Below, in pieces: positions 1 through 9,848 of a stretch of 64,000 bases of DNA. The DNA is from Candidatus Enterenecus stercoripullorum (lineage in GTDB: Bacteria; Bacillota; Clostridia; Oscillospirales; Oscillospiraceae), in contig DVKM01000057.1 of the NCBI GenBank assembly GCA_018716015.1, positions 1 to 64,000 on the forward strand, read 5' to 3'. The notes under the pieces are model-generated. The model was not told the DNA's origin and ran no database searches. It saw only the letters and a list, made by a program, of their open reading frames with translations. Numbering within the stretch: position 1 is the first letter of the stretch; every line of letters begins with the position of its first letter. A program made the position numbers and the translations under genes.

Positions 1-168
1 GTGACCACCGGCATTACTCCCGGCTTGGGAACGGCGTCCCATGCCATCCTGATTATTTTGATGTACTTAGGCCGGGTGGGCTTTGTGTCCTTCTCCCTGG
101 CGTTCTTGGCCCAGAATCCTGCCAAGAGCAAGCTCAGCTACCCTGAGACCGATGTGATGATCGGTTGA
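1..168 (+). CDS. Trk/Ktr-type potassium uptake protein, C-terminal end (truncated by window start)
   Basis: Open frame from base 1: VTTGITPGLGTASHAILIILMYLGRVGFVSFSLAFLAQNPAKSKLSYPETDVMIG*, TrkH/KtrB-like C-terminus, directly followed by TrkA-like gene. Confidence 0.75.
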   Translation: MTTGITPGLGTASHAILIILMYLGRVGFVSFSLAFLAQNPAKSKLSYPETDVMIG

Positions 169-211
169 TCAAACATAAATCAAATATGCCGTCAGGCGAG
201 CGGAGGTAACT

Positions 212-859
212 ATGAAAAATTTTATCGTAATAGGACTGGGCCGGTTTGGAACGGCTGTGGCCAGAGAGCTGTATACTGTGGGCAAGGATGTTCTGGCCAT
301 GGATATTCGCAGCGAAAATGTGCAGAATATCGCGGATTATGTGACCCACGCCATCACAGGCGATGGACGGGATCCGGCGGTGCTTCAGGCCATCGGCGTG
401 CAGGACTATGACTGCGCTGTGGTCACTGTGGGTGACGATGTGGGCAGCAGTGCGCTGATCACCATGCGCCTGAAGGAGGCCGGCGTGCCCAAGGTGATCT
501 GCAAGGCCCAGAGCCATGTACATCAGCGGCTTCTGGAGAAGATCGGCGCGGACCTAGTTGTATTCCCCGAGCATGAGATGGGGATCAAAACGGCCCAGGG
601 CCTTGCGCGGTCCAACATTCTCAATTTCATAGAGCTGTCGCCGGAGTTTGCCATCGTGGAAGTGGACATCCCCTCTGGCTGGGCCAGAAAGACCCTTCGG
701 GACCTGGACGTCCGGGCAAAATACAAGGTGAACGTGATCGCCGTGCGCCGGGGCAGCGTGTTCAACGTGGCCCCCGGTGCGGATTGGGTCATGGCAGAGG
801 GGGACAAGCTCATCGTACTGGGCCGGGACGAGGACATCAGCGCCCTGTGCGGGAAATGA
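212..859 (+). CDS. TrkA/KtrA family potassium uptake regulatory protein (RCK)
   Basis: MKNFIVIGLGRFGTAVARELYTVGKDVLAMD Rossmann/RCK_N motif plus TrkA_C; follows TrkH-like end. Confidence 0.92.
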   Translation: MKNFIVIGLGRFGTAVARELYTVGKDVLAMDIRSENVQNIADYVTHAITGDGRDPAVLQAIGVQDYDCAVVTVGDDVGSSALITMRLKEAGVPKVICKAQSHVHQRLLEKIGADLVVFPEHEMGIKTAQGLARSNILNFIELSPEFAIVEVDIPSGWARKTLRDLDVRAKYKVNVIAVRRGSVFNVAPGADWVMAEGDKLIVLGRDEDISALCGK

Positions 860-1626
860 GCGTTGAGAAGATCACCAGCCGGAGCAATCCGCTGATTTCC
901 CGGGTGAAGCGGCTGCGGGATAAGCGGGCTGCGCGCAAAGCAGAAGGGCTTTTGATTGGCGAGGGTCCGAAGCTGCTGGAGGAGGCGCTGCGCTGGGATG
1001 CACAGTTGGATACAGTGCTTTATACCCGCGGCACACAGCTGCCTGAGTTGCCGGAGCAGCTCCGGGTTGTGGAAGTGCCTGAGGGTCTGATGCAGGCCAT
1101 CGCGGATACCAAGACCCCCCAGGGTGTGCTGTTTCTTGCAAAGGGAAAGCTGGAGCAGCTCCCGGAAAAACCAGCCGGAGATAAATTCTTGATCCTGGAC
1201 GGGGTGCAGGATCCTGGCAATGTGGGTACGATCTGGCGCACCGCGGATGCCTTTGGCGCGGATGGGCTGATCCTGTGCAACGGCTGCGCCGATCCGTGGA
1301 GCCCCAAGACGGTGCGCGCTACCATGGGGGCGGTATTCCGCCTTCCGGTTTATGAGGAGTTCCTCAGTGCGGTGGCCGCCAAGCTGACGGCTGCGGGGAT
1401 ACCCATCTATGCTACGGCGCTGGGCAATCCTTGCCTGGATGTGCGCGGGGTTGACCTCACCCGCTCGGCGGTGATTATCGGAAGCGAGGGGCAGGGGGTA
1501 TCCCAGCTGGCTCTAGAGCTGTGCGAAGGAACCCTTCGTATTCCCATGACTGGGCGGTGCGAGTCGCTGAATGCGGCCTGCGCCGCCGCGGTGGTACTGT
1601 GGGAAATGGGCCGGGACAAGCTGTAA
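856..1626 (+). CDS. TrmH/SpoU family RNA 2'-O-methyltransferase
   Basis: LDGVQDPGNVGTIWRTADAFGADG and IIGSEGQGVS motifs of the SPOUT class; start ATG overlaps trkA stop. Confidence 0.92.
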   Translation: MSVEKITSRSNPLISRVKRLRDKRAARKAEGLLIGEGPKLLEEALRWDAQLDTVLYTRGTQLPELPEQLRVVEVPEGLMQAIADTKTPQGVLFLAKGKLEQLPEKPAGDKFLILDGVQDPGNVGTIWRTADAFGADGLILCNGCADPWSPKTVRATMGAVFRLPVYEEFLSAVAAKLTAAGIPIYATALGNPCLDVRGVDLTRSAVIIGSEGQGVSQLALELCEGTLRIPMTGRCESLNAACAAAVVLWEMGRDKL

Positions 1627-1669
1627 ACAAGCTATAAGGACCAGAATCAATGGACAGGGAGGATATCCC

Positions 1670-2920
1670 ATGGCAAACCTGAAATACTGGCTGTGGCTGA
1701 CCACTCGCGTGGGGCTGGCTGGCCAGCACCTGATGGCGGTGCTCAACCACTTCGGTTCTCCGGAGGGCGCCTATTTTTCCGATGCGGCGGAGTACCGCCT
1801 GATTGAGGGGGTACCGGAAGGGGCATTGGAGTCCCTGGCGGACAAGTCCCTGGAAGGGGCGGACCGGATTTTGGGAGATTGCGACCGGCTGGGCATCCAA
1901 ATCCTGACCATGCAGGACGCTTTGTACCCCGAGCGCCTGGCAGCCATCCACCAGCCGCCCCCGGTATTGTATTGGAAAGGCCGGCCCATCGCCTTTGATG
2001 AAGAGGTGGCCCTGGCCATGGTGGGCACCCGCTCTGCCACGCCCTATGGCGTGCGCACAGCTACCCAGCTGGCCATGGATCTGACCCGGCAGGGCGCCCT
2101 TCTGGTGTCCGGCATCGCCCAGGGGATTGATACCGCGGCGGTGCGGGGCGCACTCCAGGCAGGCGGGACGGTGGTATCTGTGCTGGCGGGGGGTGTGGAT
2201 GTGATCTACCCCAAGGAGAACCGCTACCTGTTTGAGGACGTGGCGGCAGCCGGCGCGCTGATCTCGGAAAACCCTCCGGGGACAGAGCCGAAAGGGGCGC
2301 TGTTCCCCGTGCGCAACCGGATCATCAGCGGACTGTGCGTGGGGGTAATCGTGGTGGAGAGCCCCCGCTACGGCGGTACCCTGCACACCGTGGGGCATGC
2401 CCTGGAGCAGGACCGGGAGGTATTTGCTGTCCCCGGGCCCTGGGACGCCCCGGCCAGCGAGGGGACCAACCGGCTGATCCAGGAAGGGGCGGCCAAGCTC
2501 ATTCTCAGCGCGGAGGATGTATTGTGCGAGTTTGTGGACCGCTTTCCTCAGCGCCTGGGCAGCCGGGAGGCCATGGAACCGGAGGTGGCGCGGCAGCGGC
2601 TTGAGGGGGCCAGAATCTCCCGGGAGCAGCGGCCGGAAGCTAGGGTGAAACGGAGAGCGGCAGAGAAAAAAGAGGTTGACATCCAGGCCGGGGAAGCATA
2701 TATTGACTGGAAGGAATGCAGGGAAAAACTGACCGACGATCAACAGACTGTGCTGCGGGCGCTGCTGGAGCGGGCTATGAAAGCGGACGATGTGGTGGAG
2801 CAGACCCAACTGCCGGTGCGCCGGGTGCTGTCTGCGCTGACTATTCTGCAAGTGCAGGGCTATGTGCGGGAGGAGAGCGGAAAGCGCTTTGCTCTGGCGG
2901 TCAGATTAAAAATGGAGTAA
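1670..2920 (+). CDS. dprA: DNA-processing protein DprA/Smf
   Basis: VGTRSATPYG, VSGIAQGIDTAA, LAGGVDVIYPKEN, FPVRNRIISGL DprA Rossmann motifs. Confidence 0.95.
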   Translation: MANLKYWLWLTTRVGLAGQHLMAVLNHFGSPEGAYFSDAAEYRLIEGVPEGALESLADKSLEGADRILGDCDRLGIQILTMQDALYPERLAAIHQPPPVLYWKGRPIAFDEEVALAMVGTRSATPYGVRTATQLAMDLTRQGALLVSGIAQGIDTAAVRGALQAGGTVVSVLAGGVDVIYPKENRYLFEDVAAAGALISENPPGTEPKGALFPVRNRIISGLCVGVIVVESPRYGGTLHTVGHALEQDREVFAVPGPWDAPASEGTNRLIQEGAAKLILSAEDVLCEFVDRFPQRLGSREAMEPEVARQRLEGARISREQRPEARVKRRAAEKKEVDIQAGEAYIDWKECREKLTDDQQTVLRALLERAMKADDVVEQTQLPVRRVLSALTILQVQGYVREESGKRFALAVRLKME

Positions 2921-2928
2921 GTAACATT

Positions 2929-5232
2929 ATGGCAAAAACAAACTTAGTAATTGTGGAGTCTCCGGCCAAGGCCAAGACCATTGGGAAATATCTTGGACCT
3001 GAGTTTCAAGTGAAGGCCTCCATGGGCCATGTCCGGGATCTGCCCAAGAGTAAGCTTGGGGTTGACCTGACCACTTTTGAACCGGACTATCAGGATATCG
3101 ACGCGAAGGAGAGCACCATTTCTGAGCTGCGAAAGGCCGCTCAGGCCAGCGACAAGGTCTATCTGGCCACCGACCCTGACCGGGAAGGGGAGGCCATCTC
3201 CTGGCACCTTCAATCCGTGCTGGGGGTGCCCAAGGAAAAGACCTGCCGGGTGACCTTCAATGAGATTACCCGGAAAGTGGTCACTGACTCCATCGCGCAC
3301 CCCAGAGAGATCGACCAGAACCTGGTGGATGCCCAGCAGGCACGCCGGGTGCTGGACCGCATCGTGGGCTATCAGCTCTCCCCGTTGCTGTGGAAGAAGA
3401 TCCGCCGGGGCCTATCCGCCGGCCGGGTTCAGTCGGTGGCCACCAGGCTGGTGGTGGAGCGGGAGGAGGAGATCCGCGCCTTCCAGCCCAAGGAGTACTG
3501 GACCCTCACTGCGGACCTATCCCGTATCGCGCCTAATCTAGGCGGCTTCAAGGCTGACTTCTATGGGTGCGGGAAGAAGATGGAGCTGGGCAGCAAAGAG
3601 GAAACAGACGCTGTGGCAGAGGCTGTAAAGGCGTCTGACTTCCAGGTAATCTCCGTCAAGCGGCAGGATAAGAACCGCAATCCGGCCCCGCCCTTTATCA
3701 CCTCCACCCTCCAGCAGGAGGCGTCCCGCAAGCTCAATATGACCCCGCGGCGCACCATGTCCGTGGCCCAGCAGCTCTATGAGGGCGTGGACATTGAAGG
3801 GGAGGGCACCGTAGGCCTGATCACCTATATGCGTACCGACTCTCTGCGCCTGTCTGAGGAGGCTCTGTCCGCGGCCAAGACCTTTATCGTAGGGCGCTAT
3901 GGGGAAAAATACTATCCGGAAAAAACCCGCCGCTTTAAGGCCAAGGGCAACGCCCAGGACGCCCACGAGGCCATCCGCCCCTCCGATGTGAACCTGACCC
4001 CGGAGCAGCTCAAAAAGGATCTGACAGGGGAGCAGTACCGGCTTTACAAGCTGATCTGGAGCCGGTTTTTGGCCTGCCAGATGGCCTCTGCCGTCTATGA
4101 CAGCGTGTCCATCGAGGTGGAATCCGCCGGCTACCAGTTCCGGGCCAGCCACTCCTCCATCAAGTTCAACGGCTTCACCGCGGTGTACGAGGAGAGCCGG
4201 GACGACGAGGAGGAGGCCCCCCAGTCCCCGCTGCCTGACCTGAAGGAAGGGGAGACTCTGCGTCTGAACGGCCTGGACAGCGCCCAGCACTTCACGCAGC
4301 CCCCAGCCCGGTATACCGAGGCCACCCTCATCCGGGCGCTGGAGGAGCGGGGGATCGGCCGGCCGTCCACCTACGCCCCCACCATTTCCACCATCACCGA
4401 CCGGGAGTACGTGGTCAAGGAGGGCCGCCATCTGCGGCCTACCCCCTTGGGTGAGGTGGTCACCGGGCTGATGAAGGATAAATTCCCCGATATTGTGGAC
4501 CCGGATTTCACCGCCCAGATGGAGGGCGAGCTGGACAAGGTGGAGTCCGGCGAGGTGCGCTGGAAACAGCTGTTGGGCGGATTTTACAAGGATTTTGAGG
4601 CGGAGCTTCAGAAGGCGGAAAAGGACCTGGACGGCGAGCGCATCAAGGTGCCAGACGAGGTGACGGAGGAGATCTGTCCCCAGTGCGGGCGCAACTTGGT
4701 GGTCAAGTCCGGGCGGTTTGGCCGCTTTTTGGCCTGCCCCGGCTGGCCGGAGTGTAATTTTACCATGCCCCTGGTGGTGGAGATGCCGGGCAAGTGCCCC
4801 AAGTGCGGCGCCCGCCTGGTCAAGCGCACCGGTGTGAGCAAGAAGACCAACAAGCAGTACACCTACTACTGCTGCGAGCACCTGAACAGCAAGGACGAGT
4901 CCCGGCGGTGCGATTTCATGACCTGGGACGTGCCGGTGAAGGACAACTGTCCGGTGTGCGGCCAGACCATGTTCAAGAAGTCCGGCCGGGGGTTCAAGCG
5001 CCCCTTCTGCATTAACCCAGACTGCGCCAACTTCACCCCTGAGGAGAAGCGGGGCGGCTATGTGAAGAAGACGGCGGATTCCTCCGGTGAGAGTGAGGCC
5101 TCCGCGGAAAAGACGCCGGCCAAAAAGGCTGCGGCGAAAACCACCGGGAAGAAGACTGCTGCAAAGAAAACAACGGCCAAAAAGGCCGCCACCCGGAAGG
5201 CGGCGGCTGCCTCTGAGGCAACAAACGCGTAA
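2929..5232 (+). CDS. topA: DNA topoisomerase I with C-terminal zinc fingers and Lys/Ala-rich tail
   Basis: MAKTNLVIVESPAKAKTIGKYLG; TDPDREGEAISWH; three CxxC zinc-ribbon repeats; AKKAAAKTTGKKTAAKKTTAKKAATRKAAA tail. Confidence 0.97.
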   Translation: MAKTNLVIVESPAKAKTIGKYLGPEFQVKASMGHVRDLPKSKLGVDLTTFEPDYQDIDAKESTISELRKAAQASDKVYLATDPDREGEAISWHLQSVLGVPKEKTCRVTFNEITRKVVTDSIAHPREIDQNLVDAQQARRVLDRIVGYQLSPLLWKKIRRGLSAGRVQSVATRLVVEREEEIRAFQPKEYWTLTADLSRIAPNLGGFKADFYGCGKKMELGSKEETDAVAEAVKASDFQVISVKRQDKNRNPAPPFITSTLQQEASRKLNMTPRRTMSVAQQLYEGVDIEGEGTVGLITYMRTDSLRLSEEALSAAKTFIVGRYGEKYYPEKTRRFKAKGNAQDAHEAIRPSDVNLTPEQLKKDLTGEQYRLYKLIWSRFLACQMASAVYDSVSIEVESAGYQFRASHSSIKFNGFTAVYEESRDDEEEAPQSPLPDLKEGETLRLNGLDSAQHFTQPPARYTEATLIRALEERGIGRPSTYAPTISTITDREYVVKEGRHLRPTPLGEVVTGLMKDKFPDIVDPDFTAQMEGELDKVESGEVRWKQLLGGFYKDFEAELQKAEKDLDGERIKVPDEVTEEICPQCGRNLVVKSGRFGRFLACPGWPECNFTMPLVVEMPGKCPKCGARLVKRTGVSKKTNKQYTYYCCEHLNSKDESRRCDFMTWDVPVKDNCPVCGQTMFKKSGRGFKRPFCINPDCANFTPEEKRGGYVKKTADSSGESEASAEKTPAKKAAAKTTGKKTAAKKTTAKKAATRKAAAASEATNA

Positions 5233-5299
5233 GCCGTCCGGTTGGCCGGACCCTTTACAAATCAGAACAGCCTGCATGAGCAGGCACAGATAAAGGACA

Positions 5300-6607
5300 A
5301 TGACTATGCATGTAACCGTCGTCGGCGCCGGGCTGGCGGGCTGCGAGGCGGCCTGGCAGCTGGCCCAGCGGGGCGTTCCTGTTATCCTTCGGGAGATGAA
5401 GCCCCAGAAGATGAGCCCCGCCCACCACAGCGGGAACTTTGCCGAGCTGGTATGTTCCAACTCCCTGCGCTCCGACCAGCTGGAAAACGCGGTGGGGCTG
5501 CTCAAGGAGGAGCTGCGCCGCTGCGGCTCGCTGATCCTGCGCTGTGCCGACCAGACCCGGGTGGAGGCGGGGGGCGCCTTGGCGGTGGACCGGGAGGGCT
5601 TCTCCCAGACGGTCACCCAGGCGGTGCGGGAGCACCCCAATATCACGGTGGAGGAGAGTGAGGTGACGGACATCCCGGATGGGGATGTGGTCATCGCCAC
5701 CGGGCCTTTGACCTCGGACGCTCTGTCCCAGTCCATTGGGACCCTGTTTCCGGACAGCCGGTACCTGAACTTTTACGACGCCGCTGCCCCCATCGTCACC
5801 TTTGAGAGCGTGGACATGGACCGCGCCTGGTTCGGTTCCCGGTACGGCAAGGGCAGCGACGACTATATCAACTGCCCCATGAGCCAGGAGGAGTACCTGG
5901 CCTTTTGGCAGGAGCTGTGCCAGGCCCAGGAGGCCGAAGTCCACGGTTTTGAGGACAAGAATGTATTTGAAGGCTGTATGCCGGTGGAGGTCATGGCCCG
6001 CCGGGGGATGCAGACCTTGTGCTTCGGCCCCTTGAAACCCAAAGGGCTCACCGACCCCAAAACGGGGCGGGAGCCCTACGCCGTGGTGCAGCTGCGCCGG
6101 GACAACGCCCAGGGCACGCTGTACAATATCGTGGGCTTTCAGACCCACCTGAAGTGGGGAGAGCAGAAGCGGGTGTTCTCCATGATTCCAGCGCTGAAAA
6201 ACGCCCAATATATACGCTACGGGGTGATGCACCGTAACACCTACCTGGATTCTCCCCGTCTGCTGGACCGGTATTACCGGGTGAAAGGGAATGAGCGCAT
6301 TGTGTTTGCCGGGCAGATCACCGGGGTGGAGGGCTATGTGGAGTCCACTGCCTCTGGTTTCCTGGCCGGGGTGGAGCTGGCCCACCGGCTGTTGGGACAG
6401 CCGTCGGTGGACTTTCCACGCCAGACGGCCATCGGCGCGCTGGCCTGCTACATCAGCAACGAGAGCGTGGCGGACTTTCAGCCCATGAACATCAATTTCG
6501 GCATCATGCCCCCCCTGGACCAGAGGGTCAAGGGCAAGCGGGCCAAGAACGCTCTGCTCAGCCAGCATTCGCTGGAGATCGTGGAGGCGCTGAGAGAAAA
6601 GATTTGA
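5300..6607 (+). CDS. trmFO: Methylenetetrahydrofolate--tRNA-(uracil-5-)-methyltransferase TrmFO
   Basis: VTVVGAGLAGCEAAWQLAQRGVPVILREMKP; ITGVEGYVESTASG; NINFGIMPPL. Confidence 0.96.
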   Translation: MTMHVTVVGAGLAGCEAAWQLAQRGVPVILREMKPQKMSPAHHSGNFAELVCSNSLRSDQLENAVGLLKEELRRCGSLILRCADQTRVEAGGALAVDREGFSQTVTQAVREHPNITVEESEVTDIPDGDVVIATGPLTSDALSQSIGTLFPDSRYLNFYDAAAPIVTFESVDMDRAWFGSRYGKGSDDYINCPMSQEEYLAFWQELCQAQEAEVHGFEDKNVFEGCMPVEVMARRGMQTLCFGPLKPKGLTDPKTGREPYAVVQLRRDNAQGTLYNIVGFQTHLKWGEQKRVFSMIPALKNAQYIRYGVMHRNTYLDSPRLLDRYYRVKGNERIVFAGQITGVEGYVESTASGFLAGVELAHRLLGQPSVDFPRQTAIGALACYISNESVADFQPMNINFGIMPPLDQRVKGKRAKNALLSQHSLEIVEALREKI

Positions 6608-6622
6608 GGGAGGCTGGTTTTT

Positions 6623-7684
6623 TTGAAGATCATCGTGGATGCCATGGGCGGGGACAACGCGCCCCAGGCGCCGGTCAGGGGCGCCATACAGGCGATTAGG
6701 GAGCTGGGGGCGGAGGTCATCCTGGTGGGCCGCGGAGAGGAGATCCTTGAGGCGCTCCATGCCGACGGCATCGCCGAGCTGCCTGCGGGGCTGGAGATCA
6801 CCCACGCCGACCAGGTGGTGGAGATGTGCGACAATCCGGCCACCGCGTTCAAGGAGAAAAAGGACTCATCTTTGACCGTGGGGCTGAACCTGCTGAAAGA
6901 AGGGGCGGGGGATGCCTTTGTCTCCGCTGGTTCCACCGGCGCGCTGCTCTCCGCCGCCACCCTGCTGGTCAAGCGCGTTCGGGGCATCCGCCGGGCGGCG
7001 CTGGCCCCCGTGGTGCCCACCGGCAAGGGGGGCGCGGTGCTCATTGACTGCGGCGCCACGGCGGAATGCACCCCGGAGTTTCTGCTCCAGTTTGCCTTTA
7101 TGGGCAGCTATTACGCCGAGCGGGTGCTGGGCCGTCCAGAGCCCAAGGTGGGCCTTCTGAACATTGGGGCCGAGCCCTCCAAGGGCACCGAGCTGCAGCA
7201 GGAGACCTATCAGCTGCTGAAAAAGGCCGGAGCGGAAGGCCGGATCAATTTTGTAGGCAATGTGGAGGCCCGCGAGGCAGTGGAAGGGGCTGTGGACGTC
7301 ATTGTATCCGACGGCTACTCAGGGAATATTTTCCTGAAAACCATGGAGGGAACTGGGCTGTTCCTGGGCCGGGAGATCAAAAAAATGTTTCTGAAGAGCC
7401 TGAAGACCAAGATCGCGGCGGTGCTGGTCAAGGATGAGTTAAAGGCGTTCAAAAAACTCATGAGCGCCGACGAAGTGGGCGGCACCGCCCTGATCGGAAT
7501 TTCCAGGCCGGTGATCAAGGCCCACGGCTCCTCCGACGCCTATGCCCTGCGCAACGCCATCCGCCAGGCGATGGAGTTCAGCAAGTCCGGTATCATTGAG
7601 GACATCACGGAAAATGTGTCCCACATGCGCCTGCCGGTGCGCTCTGCCAGAAGCGACGAGAACACGGCTGGGAAAGAGATGTAA
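6623..7684 (+). CDS. plsX: Phosphate acyltransferase PlsX
   Basis: MKIIVDAMGGDNAPQAPVRGAIQA; VSAGSTGALLSAA; TTG start. Confidence 0.96.
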   Translation: MKIIVDAMGGDNAPQAPVRGAIQAIRELGAEVILVGRGEEILEALHADGIAELPAGLEITHADQVVEMCDNPATAFKEKKDSSLTVGLNLLKEGAGDAFVSAGSTGALLSAATLLVKRVRGIRRAALAPVVPTGKGGAVLIDCGATAECTPEFLLQFAFMGSYYAERVLGRPEPKVGLLNIGAEPSKGTELQQETYQLLKKAGAEGRINFVGNVEAREAVEGAVDVIVSDGYSGNIFLKTMEGTGLFLGREIKKMFLKSLKTKIAAVLVKDELKAFKKLMSADEVGGTALIGISRPVIKAHGSSDAYALRNAIRQAMEFSKSGIIEDITENVSHMRLPVRSARSDENTAGKEM

Positions 7685-7702
7685 ATACGGTCAAAAAGAC
7701 TA

Positions 7703-7731
7703 TTGACAGTGAAGATGATTCTCCCTATTAT
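7703..7731 (+). promoter_or_regulatory. Sigma-A type promoter for acpP
   Basis: TTGACA, 17-nt spacer, TATTAT just upstream of acpP. Confidence 0.75.
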
Positions 7732-7766
7732 GGTGTCAAAGCTAAGCTAAAAGGAGCTGCGTAAAA

Positions 7767-8000
7767 ATGTTTGAAAAATTGTGCGCGCTCATCGCCGAAC
7801 AGTTCGGCGTTGACGCGGATACCGTGACCGCCGAGACCGCCTTTGTGGATGATCTTGGCGCCGATTCTGTGGATCTGGTGGATCTCTCCATGGCCCTGGA
7901 AGAGGAGTTTGGCATGGAGGAGATGGAGGAAGAGGACATCAGCTCCATCACCACGGTGGGAGATCTCTACAAGTATATGCAGGATCATCTGGACATCTGA
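7767..8000 (+). CDS. acpP: Acyl carrier protein
   Basis: 77 aa with DLGADSVDLVDLSMALEEEF phosphopantetheine site (DSVD variant). Confidence 0.96.
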   Translation: MFEKLCALIAEQFGVDADTVTAETAFVDDLGADSVDLVDLSMALEEEFGMEEMEEEDISSITTVGDLYKYMQDHLDI

Positions 8001-8013
8001 ACGCAAGCATACC

Positions 8014-8045
8014 GGAAGCCCCGCATCAGGCGGGGCTTCCTTTTT
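8014..8045 (+). terminator. Rho-independent terminator after acpP
   Basis: GGAAGCCCCG-catcagg-CGGGGCTTCC followed by TTTTT. Confidence 0.85.
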
Positions 8046-8061
8046 CAGAGGAGATCATGAA

Positions 8062-8733
8062 ATGAAAAAACTGGAAGATAAACTGGGGTATCGCTTTCAT
8101 GACGCGGGGCTGCTGGAGCATGCCCTGACCCACAGCTCCTACGCCAATGAGCACCGGGGCACGGGGATCACCAGCAACGAGCGGTTGGAGTTTTTGGGGG
8201 ATTCCGTGTTGGGGCTGATCGTGGCGGAATACCTGTACCAGACCCATCCGGATATGCCGGAGGGGGAGCTGACCCGCACCCGGGCTGCCCTGGTGTGCGA
8301 GGACAGCCTTCATGAAGTGGCCCTCGCCCTGAATTTGGGGTCTTATCTGCGCCTGGGCAAAGGGGAGGCGGCGGGTGGCGGTCGGACCCGACCATCCATT
8401 CTGGCTGACGCCACCGAGGCCATGCTGGCCGCCGTGTATCTGGATGGAGGATTTGGCGCTGCCTGGGGGATCGTGCAGAACTTCATTCTGAATCAAGAAC
8501 GGGAAAAGGCGGTGGACCGGGACTACAAGACCGGCCTGCAAGAGTGCGTCCAGCGCACGCCGGGGAAGAACGTGACCTACCGCCTGGTGGAGGAGATCGG
8601 GCCTGACCATAATCGAATCTTTGTCATGGAGGCGGCGGTGGACGGCAAGGTTGTGGGACAGGGACGGGGCCGTACCAAGAAAGAGGCGGAGCAGCTGGCC
8701 GCCAAGACAGCCCTAGAACACATGGATTTCTGA
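8062..8733 (+). CDS. rnc: Ribonuclease III
   Basis: NERLEFLGDSVLGLIVAEYLY signature and C-terminal dsRBD. Confidence 0.96.
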   Translation: MKKLEDKLGYRFHDAGLLEHALTHSSYANEHRGTGITSNERLEFLGDSVLGLIVAEYLYQTHPDMPEGELTRTRAALVCEDSLHEVALALNLGSYLRLGKGEAAGGGRTRPSILADATEAMLAAVYLDGGFGAAWGIVQNFILNQEREKAVDRDYKTGLQECVQRTPGKNVTYRLVEEIGPDHNRIFVMEAAVDGKVVGQGRGRTKKEAEQLAAKTALEHMDF

Positions 8734-8758
8734 TGTGGAAAATTTTCTGAAAGCGCCA

Positions 8759-8795
8759 GGCAGAGCCGGCAGTTTGTTAAGCTGCCGGCTCTGCC
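8759..8795 (+). terminator. Probable terminator after rnc
   Basis: Perfect 14-bp stem GGCAGAGCCGGCAG/CTGCCGGCTCTGCC; weak T tract. Confidence 0.6.
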
Positions 8796-8947
8796 TTCCA
8801 ATACAGAAGGGGCCCTTTACCGGGTGGTCGTGCGCCCGCAGATCTGGAAGGAAAATATAGGAAAAATAGTAACCGGTCTGCCCCCTGCCACGGATGCGAG
8901 ACAGCCGGGGGGATGCCTGGCCAGGTAGCAAAGGTTGGCGTCGGGGG

Positions 8948-8976
8948 TTGTAAAACGGTTGTTATTTTGCTATAAT
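8948..8976 (+). promoter_or_regulatory. Sigma-A type promoter for scpAB operon
   Basis: TTGTAA, 17-nt spacer, TATAAT. Confidence 0.7.
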
Positions 8977-9020
8977 ACATTGGAAATTTGACGTGTTCAA
9001 CTGCGGCTGGGAGGTGTGCT

Positions 9021-9821
9021 GTGGAAGCTCCAATCTATCACCTGGAAAAGGTGGTCAAAGCCAAACAGGAGGATATGGAGGACTTCAACGGCCCGCTGGA
9101 CCTGATCCTGCACCTGCTGAGTAAAAATAAGATTGAGATCCGGGACATCCAGATCACCCTGCTGCTGGACCAGTACCTGGAGTGGATGGAGTGCCGGGAA
9201 CAGCTGAACCTGGAGGTGGCCAGCGAGTTTGTCACCATGGCGGCCCATCTGGTGTATATCAAGACCAGGATGCTGCTGTCCATCGAGGATGAGGAGGCCA
9301 TGAGCGAGATGGAGCAGCTCATGTCTGCCCTGGAGGAGCATCAGCGCCATGAGAGCTACCTGAAGATCAAGGTGGCGGCCCAGCCCCTGGCCCAACGCTT
9401 TGAATACGGCAGGGATTTTATGGTCAAGCGTCCGGAGACACTGAAGGGAGAGCGGGAATATCAGTATGTACACCAGCCGGGCGACCTCCTCACGGCGCTG
9501 AACGCGGCGTTGGAGCGGATCGGGAACAAGCTACCCCCTCCGGTACAGGCCTTTGAGGGCATCGTGGGCCGAGAGCCCTACCCGGTGGCGGACAAGGCCA
9601 GGGCCATCCTGCAGCGGCTGATTCAGTTTGGCGTCACCCGCTTTCGAGCCCTGTTCCGGAGCAGCCGCAGCCGCTCTGAGATGGTGGCTACCTTTTTGGC
9701 CATTTTGGAGCTGAGCAAGGCAAACCGTATTCACCTGGCTGGAACGGCGGAGGACTGCACGGTGACCAGCACCGGTCAGGATGCGGACAAGGAACTGAAC
9801 GTGACGGTGGACAGCTACTGA
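9021..9821 (+). CDS. scpA: Segregation and condensation protein A
   Basis: EDFNGPLDLILHLLSKNKIEIRDIQI; GTG start after GGGAGGTG. Confidence 0.94.
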   Translation: MEAPIYHLEKVVKAKQEDMEDFNGPLDLILHLLSKNKIEIRDIQITLLLDQYLEWMECREQLNLEVASEFVTMAAHLVYIKTRMLLSIEDEEAMSEMEQLMSALEEHQRHESYLKIKVAAQPLAQRFEYGRDFMVKRPETLKGEREYQYVHQPGDLLTALNAALERIGNKLPPPVQAFEGIVGREPYPVADKARAILQRLIQFGVTRFRALFRSSRSRSEMVATFLAILELSKANRIHLAGTAEDCTVTSTGQDADKELNVTVDSY

Positions 9822-9848
9822 AAAAGACCATGCAGGAGGTGAGACAGG

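Noticed and set aside
2716-2928. N-terminal extension of the topA ORF
   Set aside because: Overlaps the end of dprA; true start is MAKTNLVIVESPAKAKTIGKYLG at 2929
3538-5736. 732-aa minus-strand ORF opposite topA/trmFO
   Set aside because: Low-complexity Leu/Gly/His-rich antisense translation; topA and trmFO are unambiguous on the + strand
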